A stretch of 38,956 nt of DNA from Deltaproteobacteria bacterium (GTDB taxonomy: Bacteria > Desulfobacterota > Desulfobulbia > Desulfobulbales > Desulfobulbaceae), in the NCBI GenBank assembly GCA_013151365.1, contig JAADIK010000021.1, positions 1 to 38,956 on the forward strand, given 5' to 3'. The position numbers were made by a program, and so were the translations under genes. The notes under the pieces were generated by a model. That model saw only the letters and a program-made list of their open reading frames with translations. It made no database searches and was not told the origin of the DNA. Positions 33,538-38,956 of this stretch are shown piece after piece (the first letter of the stretch is position 1; each line of letters starts with the position of its first letter).

Positions 33538-34761
33538 ATGCAGCTTTTGCACCTGGCCTTGAAAAATGTCCTGCGCTCCCGGCATCGAACCTGGGTGACG
33601 ATCGCGGCCATGGCCTTTGCCGGCTGCATCATGATATTTTATGCCAGCCTGCTGCAGGGCTGGTTGCGCTCCATGGAGAGGAATGCCGTGGATATGGAGA
33701 CGGGTGAGTTGCAGATCCATGCCCCCGGTTTTCGTCAGGATCCCGACCTCTATAATGTGATTGTCGACGCGAAGGGCGTGATCAAACGGGCTTCGGCGGC
33801 TGGTTTTATCTGCGCCGGACGGCTGCTGGGCAGCGGTCTGGCTGCCGCGGATGAGAATTCCACCGGCGTGAGTATCATGGGCATAGATCCGGGCGCCGAT
33901 GACCTGGTCACCAGGCTGCACGCCCATGTTCAGGCAGGGCGCTGGCTGTCCCGAAAAGAGAACAACGGCGTGGTCATCGGCAGCAAACTTGCCACTATTC
34001 TTGCCGTGCGGCCGGGGAGTGAACTGGTGCTGGTCAGCCAGGCCGCCGACGGTTCAATGGCCAACGACCTGTACACCGTGCGGGGAGTCCTGCAATCGGT
34101 GAGCCGGGAAGTTGACCGGGGCGGCCTCTTTATGACGGCGGCGGCCTTCCGGGCTTTTTTTGTTTTGCCCGCCGGCGTCCATGAAATCGTTTTGCGGCGT
34201 GCGCTTCGCTCGGAATCCCTGACGGCGGCGACAGGGCGCTTGCGAGCCTTGTTTCCGAACCTTGAGGTGAAAAACTGGCGGCAACTGCAACCCACCCTGG
34301 CCCGGTTGCTCGATCTCTCCAATGTCTCTCTCGTTATCCTGCTGCTCATCACCTATGCCGCGGTCGGGATGCTGACTCTGAACGCCATGCTCATGGGAGT
34401 GTTTGAACGGATTCCCGAGTTCGGGGTCATGAAGGCCCTGGGATTTTCCGGCAGCCGCCTTTTCGGCCTGATCGTCCTGGAAACCGTGATCCAGGTCGCA
34501 ATCGGCGCCGCGCTCGCCCTGGTAACCGGGGTCCCGCTTGCCCTTTATTTCTCGGTTCATCCCCTGGACTTTTCCTTTTTGCTCCGCGGTTCATCAACTA
34601 TTGCCGGTATCGCCTTTGAACCCCGATGGTACTGCGAGGTAACCGGCCACAGTGTCCTTCTGCCGGTCCTTTTTCTGTTCGGCGCGGCCTTGACGGCCAT
34701 CCTCTATCCGGCCGTCAAGGCCGCCATGATCAGGCCGGTCGCGGCCATTCATCACCGGTAG
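33538..34761 (+). CDS. FtsX-type ABC permease, first of pair
   Basis: 407 aa. N-terminal membrane helix at about 17-40 (WVTIAAMAFAGCIMIFYASLL), a periplasmic MacB/LolE-like domain (about 45-255), then three helices: about 260-285 (VSLVILLLITYAAVGMLTLN), 305-335 and 360-395. Cytoplasmic coupling segments FERIPEFGVMKALGFS and YPAVKAAMIRPVAAI are typical of FtsX/LolC permeases that work with a separate ATPase. ATG 33538 follows GGAGTGAG. Eight bp from the second permease, so the two likely form a heterodimer driven by the ATPase at 36243. Confidence 0.9.
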   Translation: MQLLHLALKNVLRSRHRTWVTIAAMAFAGCIMIFYASLLQGWLRSMERNAVDMETGELQIHAPGFRQDPDLYNVIVDAKGVIKRASAAGFICAGRLLGSGLAAADENSTGVSIMGIDPGADDLVTRLHAHVQAGRWLSRKENNGVVIGSKLATILAVRPGSELVLVSQAADGSMANDLYTVRGVLQSVSREVDRGGLFMTAAAFRAFFVLPAGVHEIVLRRALRSESLTAATGRLRALFPNLEVKNWRQLQPTLARLLDLSNVSLVILLLITYAAVGMLTLNAMLMGVFERIPEFGVMKALGFSGSRLFGLIVLETVIQVAIGAALALVTGVPLALYFSVHPLDFSFLLRGSSTIAGIAFEPRWYCEVTGHSVLLPVLFLFGAALTAILYPAVKAAMIRPVAAIHHR

Positions 34762-34769
34762 GCCGAAAG

Positions 34770-36014
34770 ATGATGAAACTGAATAAAATGGCATGGCGAA
34801 CATTGGCCCGCAATAAACGCCGCTCACTGATCACGTCGTTTTCCGTGGCCTTCGGGATCCTTTTGGCCGTTACCTTTACCGGTTCCGGGGATTATTCTTA
34901 TACCAGCATGATTGATACCAGCGCCGTCATGGGGTTCGGCCATGTTTCGGTCGAAGCGGCCGGCTATAACGACCGGCCCGGCCTTGCCCGCAGGCTGACG
35001 GAGGCCGGAGTCGTACGTAAGACCGCCCTCGGCCTGCCCCGGGTTGCCGGCGCCTATGCCCGAATCATGGGACAGGCGATGTTCGCCGCCGGTGCCAAGA
35101 GTGTGGGCGGTGTTTTCATGGCTATCGATCCTCAACTCGAGAAACCGTTGCATAATTTTTTCCTGCGCTCCATTGTCAAGGGCCGGCTCTTTGACGATAC
35201 CAATGGACGGGGGGCCGTAGTCGGCGCCGGGATGGCGGTCAAGCTCAATCTCCGTCTCGGCAAAAAGGTCATTGTTACGGTGACGGATAAAAACGGCCAG
35301 TTGACCAGCGAATTGACCAGGGTCTGCGGCATCTTCAAAACCGGGGACGATTCGGTTGACTCCGGCATGGTCCTGCTGCCCCTGGGCCGGATGCGTCGGG
35401 TCCTGAACTATGGGCCGGATGACGCCACCCTGGTCGCCGTGTATGTGAATGACCTGCGGCAGGTCAAAGGGGTGCGGACTCTGCTTGCCGCAAAGCTTGA
35501 CCATAAGGCGGACCTCGAGATCCTGCCGTGGCAGGAAACCCAGCCGGATCTTGCCGGGCTGATCGCCGTGGATCGCCTTTTCAATTATCTTCTGCAGTTT
35601 CTCGTCGGCCTGGTGATTGCCGCCGGCATCCTGAACACCATGCTCATGAGCGTCCTGGAACGGACCCGGGAATTCGGTATTATGATGGCGGTGGGTATGA
35701 CCCCGAGACAGGTGGTGGGCCTGGTCCTGATCGAATCCTTCTGGCTGGGGGTCCTGGGGCTGCTGCTCGGCGTTATCCTGACCGCTCCCTGGTTTGTCTA
35801 CATGAGCCGGGTGGGAATCGATCTGAGCCGGCACATCGGCCAGGATTACAGCGCCGGCGGGGTTCTGGTCGATCCGGTCATGAAACTGCGGCTCTACAAG
35901 GAGAGCGCTCTGGTCATCCTGTTTGCCGCGTTCGGATTGACCATGGCCGCCGGAGTGTACCCGGCCATACGGGCCGGCAGGACCATGCCGGTTGAAAGTC
36001 TCCTGAATTCGTGA
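34770..36014 (+). CDS. FtsX-type ABC permease, second of pair
   Basis: 414 aa from ATG 34770 (ATG 34773 equally possible); an in-frame start at 34626 would overlap the first permease by over 130 bp and is rejected. Same plan as its partner: N-terminal helix (about 22-45), periplasmic domain with GHVSVEAAGYN and VKGRLFDDTNGRGAVVGAGMA, then LLQFLVGLVIAAGILNTMLM, ERTREFGIMMAVGMTPRQVVGL and a last helix ending YPAIRAGRTMPVESLL. The terminal codons CTG-AAT-TCG and the TGA stop are supplied by a MITE-like element that begins at 36002, so the original C-terminus was probably altered by a few residues. Confidence 0.9.
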   Translation: MMKLNKMAWRTLARNKRRSLITSFSVAFGILLAVTFTGSGDYSYTSMIDTSAVMGFGHVSVEAAGYNDRPGLARRLTEAGVVRKTALGLPRVAGAYARIMGQAMFAAGAKSVGGVFMAIDPQLEKPLHNFFLRSIVKGRLFDDTNGRGAVVGAGMAVKLNLRLGKKVIVTVTDKNGQLTSELTRVCGIFKTGDDSVDSGMVLLPLGRMRRVLNYGPDDATLVAVYVNDLRQVKGVRTLLAAKLDHKADLEILPWQETQPDLAGLIAVDRLFNYLLQFLVGLVIAAGILNTMLMSVLERTREFGIMMAVGMTPRQVVGLVLIESFWLGVLGLLLGVILTAPWFVYMSRVGIDLSRHIGQDYSAGGVLVDPVMKLRLYKESALVILFAAFGLTMAAGVYPAIRAGRTMPVESLLNS

Positions 36015-36220
36015 CGGCTTGAGGTGATGCTTCATGCAATATGTGGAATTTGTTGTATTATATGCTGAATAAACGCATTTTCCGGTCTGCACCGCGCCGC
36101 CCTGCGGGGCGTCCGATAACGGCGCATCTGCTGCGTTGGCAACTCGTTGATATCCACCAGGATAATCAACCTCGTTGCCGCCTTGCATCTGCACCGTTCT
36201 CGAACGCTCACGGATTCAGC
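36002..36220 (+). mobile_element. MITE-like element, full-length copy
   Basis: 219 bp from CCTGAATTCGT (36002-36012) to ACGGATTCAGC (36210-36220), each one base off the family end. It contains both halves: left part with ATGCAATATGTGGAATTTGT and GAATAAACGCATTTTCCGGT, a central CGCCCTGCGGGGCG hairpin, and right part with GCGCATCTGCTGCGTTGGCA and CACCGTTCTCGAACGCTCAC. The flanks (AGTCT / AACTG) show no target duplication. It starts inside the upstream permease gene and ends 22 bp before the ATPase ATG, separating genes of one cassette. Confidence 0.8.
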
Positions 36221-36242
36221 AACTGAAAGAGATATAAAAAAA

Positions 36243-36941
36243 ATGCAGAATGCACCGATTGTCCAACTTGAAAAGGTCAGCAAGGTCTATCAACAGGGGC
36301 AGGTTGAAGTGAAGGCGGTGGACAACTTCGATCTGACGGTGCGGGCCGGGGAATTCAGCGTGCTCTGCGGTCCGTCCGGGTCCGGCAAAACCACGATCCT
36401 CAACTTGATCGGCGCCCTTGACGCGCCCAGCAGCGGCCGGGTCTGCCTGGAAGGGCAAAACCTGGCGGAGCTGAACCGGGGGCGGCTCTCAAGGCTGAGG
36501 CGCGACAGGATCGGCTTTGTCTTTCAGTTCTATAACCTGATCCCGGTCCTGACCGCCTTTGAGAATGCCGAGTTTGTCCTGAGTCTGCAGAATGTCCCTG
36601 CGGCGGAGCGGAGGAAACGGGTCATGGCCGTACTCCGGGAGGTGGGCATGGCGGATTATGTCGATCGGCGGCCGGACGAACTCTCCGGCGGCCAGCAGCA
36701 GCGTATTGCCATTGCCCGGGCCGTGGTCTCGGAACCGGCCATCGTCCTGGCCGACGAACCGACGGCCAACGTCGACTCGGCGGCGGCTGATAGGATACTT
36801 GACCTTATGGCCCAACTGAACAGGGAAAAAGGCGTGACCTTTCTCTTTTCGACCCATGATCAACGGGTAATGGACCGGGCCAGACGGTTGATCCGTCTGC
36901 GGGACGGCAGGCTCGAAGCCGATGAGCACCGGGACCGATGA
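36243..36941 (+). CDS. LolD/MacB-type ABC ATPase
   Basis: 232 aa from ATG 36243; an upstream TTG at 36147 would read through the MITE and is rejected. Walker A GPSGSGKTTILN near 45, Q-loop FVFQFYNLIPVLTAFENAEF, signature LSGGQQQRIAIARAV, Walker B IVLADEPTANVD with catalytic Glu, H-loop FSTHD. It energises the two FtsX permeases upstream. AAAGAGAT lies about 9 bp upstream. Its TGA overlaps the ATG of the outer-membrane gene (ATGA), coupling pump and barrel. Confidence 0.93.
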   Translation: MQNAPIVQLEKVSKVYQQGQVEVKAVDNFDLTVRAGEFSVLCGPSGSGKTTILNLIGALDAPSSGRVCLEGQNLAELNRGRLSRLRRDRIGFVFQFYNLIPVLTAFENAEFVLSLQNVPAAERRKRVMAVLREVGMADYVDRRPDELSGGQQQRIAIARAVVSEPAIVLADEPTANVDSAAADRILDLMAQLNREKGVTFLFSTHDQRVMDRARRLIRLRDGRLEADEHRDR

Positions 36942-38188
36942 TTTTCCGCTTTGTCCACAGAGGCTGGTTGTTTTTGTTGATTTTGCTTTTTGTGCCGGTG
37001 CCGTCCTCCGCCTTCTATGAGGCTGCCAGGGGTGATAACGGGGTCAGCCTGCGCGGCTTTGTCGATGCGGGAGCCGGGTTGACAAGAAATCCGGCGGATC
37101 ATTCCGCCTATGGCGACCGGGGCGAAACGGTGTGGAACGGAGACCTCCGCCTCCTCGCCAACGCTTGGCTGGGCGGACATTTCCGGGTTGACGCCAATAT
37201 TCTGGAGTATATTCGCTCCGCCCCCTCTCCGGACCCGGCCGGGCTCCGGGGCGACGCCCAAGGCGTTGAGCGAAGCAGCCTTCTCGCCTGGCAGCAGCAA
37301 GACAGCGGCGACCCGGAGGCCGGCCTTGTTTTGGACCGGCTCAATCTCAGGTGGACCGGCGAAAACAGTGAATTGATAGTGGGCCGTCAGCCTGTCAGCC
37401 TGGCCACGACCTTTTTTTTTACGCCCAATGATTTTTTCGCCCCCTTTGCGGCCCGGAATTTTTACCGGGTGTATAAGCCCGGTGTGGATGCTGCCCGCTT
37501 TGACCTACGCCTGTCGGATCTCTCGCAGTTCACGTTAATCGGGGTGCTGGGATATCATGAGGAGCAGGACGCAAGCAACGGCTGGAGCCGGACGCCCGAT
37601 TGGGGGCGCACCTCCCTGGTCGGCCGTCTTACGCGGAATCGCGGCGATTTCGAATGGGGGCTCGTGGCCGGCCGGGTTCGTGATTATCGTGTATTCGGGG
37701 CTTCGTTGCAGGGGGATCTTTTTCACTGGCTGGGCATCCGGGCCGAGGGCCATTATCAGGACACGGAAAAAGATAATCAAAGAAACGGCCTGGAGATCAG
37801 CCTGGGCCTGGAACACCGGTTTGCCGGCAGCCTGACTGCCCGGCTGGAGTATTTTTTTCACGGCAGCGGCTATCATTCCATGGCCGAGGCCGACAGGGCG
37901 CTTATAACGGGAGCGGCGCCTGCCGGTTACCTGGGCCGCAACTACACGGCCTTTGATCTCAGCTATGAATTCTCACCGCTTTTAACCGGCGAATTTCTTC
38001 TGCTCAGGAACTGGACCGACAGTTCCGGACTTTTTTCTCTGTATGCCGTTTATTCCCTGTCCGATGAGTCAGAAATAGCCCTTACGGCGATCCTGCCCCA
38101 GGGCGATGAACCAGTGGCCGCTACGGGTCGCTCCGAATTCGGCTCCTTGCCGGTCCGGTTTTCCCTGGAATACAGATTTTATTTTTAG
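36938..38188 (+). CDS. Predicted outer-membrane beta-barrel protein
   Basis: 416 aa. Signal peptide about 1-26 (hydrophobic LFLLILLFVPVP, cleavage near SSA). The mature part has many alternating amphipathic strands (LRGFVDAGAGL, GDLRLLANAWLG, LNLRWTGENSELIVGRQPV, LEISLGLEHRF, LTARLEYFFHG) and ends in an aromatic-rich strand FSLEYRFYF with C-terminal Phe, the usual recognition signal for barrel insertion. About 14-18 strands seem possible; family not recognised with certainty (alginate-export or DUF1302-like proteins look similar). Coupled to the ATPase by a 4-nt overlap, so it is probably the outer-membrane partner of the LolA-like/FtsX system. Its stop is 1 bp from the stop of the convergent MscS-like gene. 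Confidence 0.82.
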   Translation: MIFRFVHRGWLFLLILLFVPVPSSAFYEAARGDNGVSLRGFVDAGAGLTRNPADHSAYGDRGETVWNGDLRLLANAWLGGHFRVDANILEYIRSAPSPDPAGLRGDAQGVERSSLLAWQQQDSGDPEAGLVLDRLNLRWTGENSELIVGRQPVSLATTFFFTPNDFFAPFAARNFYRVYKPGVDAARFDLRLSDLSQFTLIGVLGYHEEQDASNGWSRTPDWGRTSLVGRLTRNRGDFEWGLVAGRVRDYRVFGASLQGDLFHWLGIRAEGHYQDTEKDNQRNGLEISLGLEHRFAGSLTARLEYFFHGSGYHSMAEADRALITGAAPAGYLGRNYTAFDLSYEFSPLLTGEFLLLRNWTDSSGLFSLYAVYSLSDESEIALTAILPQGDEPVAATGRSEFGSLPVRFSLEYRFYF

Positions 38189-38189
38189 G

Positions 38190-38690
38190 CTATTGAAGAA
38201 CAGTGATCGGGTCCGTGAATAATTTTGAATTCGGAATCAGTACCTTGTTACTCTCGGAATCAAGCTCCGTATATCGAAGGTCAATAGAAATAACAATGCC
38301 CTCGTAACCTGATATCTTTATACGGTTTCCTATCTCGAACGGTCGATATAGCAATATGAGGACGCCGGAAAGAAGATTGGAGATAGTATCTTTCATAGCG
38401 AAACCAAGCGCAAATCCGGTCAACCCCAGACCGGCCACAAGCGCGGATACATTGATACCTAAAGTTCCGAGCGCGGTAACAATTCCCAAGATAGTGAGTG
38501 TGATACTGCTTGTCCGGGAAAGTAGCGAAGTGAGATTTCCAGCAAATTTCAATCGCTTGGCCGCTTTGGTGATTATTCTCTTTATTATTTTCGCAATAAT
38601 AAAGAAAACGACTAAAATCACTACGACACCGATTACTCTCGGAACCCAGAGGGTCCCGTTTTCAAGCAATATTCGCACTAGATTTTCCAC
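38190..38690 (-). CDS. Short MscS-family mechanosensitive channel
   Basis: 166 aa against 286 for E. coli MscS. GTG start with AGAGGT about 10 bp upstream. One or two helices at about 14-34 and 62-85, the pore helix GLGLTGFALGFAMKDTISNL at about 90-110 and the start of the beta domain (LLYRPFEIGNRIKI ... VLIPNSKLFTDPI) are present, but the C-terminal alpha/beta cage is missing. It may be a naturally short member or a truncated one. The sequence is visibly more AT-rich than its neighbours, suggesting a different origin. Such channels release solutes upon hypo-osmotic shock. Confidence 0.85.
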   Translation of the reverse strand: MENLVRILLENGTLWVPRVIGVVVILVVFFIIAKIIKRIITKAAKRLKFAGNLTSLLSRTSSITLTILGIVTALGTLGINVSALVAGLGLTGFALGFAMKDTISNLLSGVLILLYRPFEIGNRIKISGYEGIVISIDLRYTELDSESNKVLIPNSKLFTDPITVLQ

Positions 38691-38727
38691 AGACGGCTAA
38701 CCTCTGGTTGTTTAAGGAATACTCTAC

Positions 38728-38788
38728 CCTTGTATCCGTGAGCGTTCGAGAACGGTATAGATGCAAGGCGGCGACCATGTTTATTATT
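38728..38788 (-). repeat. Truncated MITE-like element (right half, inverted)
   Basis: CCTTGTATCCGTGAGCGTTC through GAACGGTATAGATGCAAGGC follows the reverse complement of the family's right half. It fades out at the stop codon of the carbonic anhydrase gene (38789-38791). Confidence 0.65.
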
Positions 38789-38956
38789 CTATCCCAGATC
38801 TTTTAGGGTTCCGTTTTCAATGCTGAAAATCCAGCCGTGAACGGAAAGCTCCTTCCCCTGTTTCCAGGCGTTCCGGACAATATCCGTATTACAGACGTTT
38901 GTGACCTGCTCTTTTACATTTAGCTCACATAGCAAATCCACCTTCTTGCCATGTTC
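38789..38956 (-). CDS. Beta-class carbonic anhydrase, 3' end only
   Basis: 55 codons are visible before the TAG; the start lies beyond the right window edge. The visible part reads LCELNVKEQVTNVCNTDIVRNAWKQ in two overlapping pieces (LCELNVKEQVTNVC, NTDIVRNAWKQG), then LSVHGWIFSIENGTLKDLG, matching the C-terminal region of beta-carbonic anhydrases (NVxxQVxNV, GW-Y/F element). They interconvert CO2 and bicarbonate. The zinc-binding Cys-His-Cys set lies upstream and is not visible. A MITE fragment adjoins the stop codon. Confidence 0.85.
   Translation of the reverse strand, partial: EHGKKVDLLCELNVKEQVTNVCNTDIVRNAWKQGKELSVHGWIFSIENGTLKDLG

Overview
The window (38,956 bp, GC-rich) looks like chromosomal DNA of a Gram-negative sulfate- or sulfur-metabolising bacterium, most likely Desulfobacterota, possibly Desulfobulbales. 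The pointers are a DsrC with both C-terminal cysteines, LPS and lipoprotein genes (kdsB, lolC/lolD), several outer-membrane factors and PAS-rich hybrid histidine kinases. This placement is an inference; no rRNA or other marker gene is present. I see no tRNA, rRNA, CRISPR array, phage gene or transposase.

Layout. 1-3 kb: the end of an ATP-grasp gene, dsrC (minus) with its own promoter and terminator, then ppiD; a TetR-type palindrome lies between dsrC and ppiD. 3.3-7.4 kb: a 1388-aa Snf2-type ATPase. 7.5-15.8 kb: a segment bounded by two inverted copies of a ~150-bp repeat, holding hisD, rsmG, a divergent ATP-PEP-carboxykinase homologue, a membrane hybrid histidine kinase and leuB. 15.8-19.9 kb: a divergent PRPP synthetase and asd, then lolC-lolD on the minus strand. 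20.5-31.4 kb: kdsB, then a tightly packed plus-strand run of mdh, a YvcK/CofD-like protein with a large extra domain, a hybrid histidine kinase, a single-domain response regulator and a heterodimeric ABC exporter. 31.5-38.2 kb: a SYLF-domain protein (minus), then a cassette of LolA-like protein, two FtsX-type permeases, a LolD-like ATPase and an outer-membrane barrel. The right end has a short MscS-type channel and the 3' end of a beta-carbonic anhydrase, both minus.

How the genes work together. mdh, the PEPCK homologue and the YvcK-like protein all touch the malate/oxaloacetate/PEP node, but the PEPCK homologue appears to lack one catalytic arginine. The LolA-like cassette has an inner-membrane ABC pump, a periplasmic carrier-like protein and an outer-membrane partner, as expected of an envelope lipid or lipoprotein trafficking system. 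It is separate from the standard lolCD pair 13 kb away.

The most unusual signal is in the intergenic DNA. (1) A MITE-like family: ends CCTGAATCCGT/ACGGATTCAGG, about 127-219 bp when both ends are present, with 5-bp target-site duplications at two copies (ACTAT and TTTTG). Further full, split or relic copies lie at 19.9, 20.3, 21.3, 33.5, 36.0 and 38.7 kb. One end carries TGA in all three frames, and one copy supplies the stop codon of a permease gene. (2) The inverted repeat pair around the 8-kb segment, which ends in 7-8-bp tandem units and includes the hisD ribosome-binding site. (3) A second repeat type made of a hairpin plus a conserved tail, one copy of which is a 108-bp hairpin whose mismatches mostly become G-U pairs if transcribed from the minus strand.
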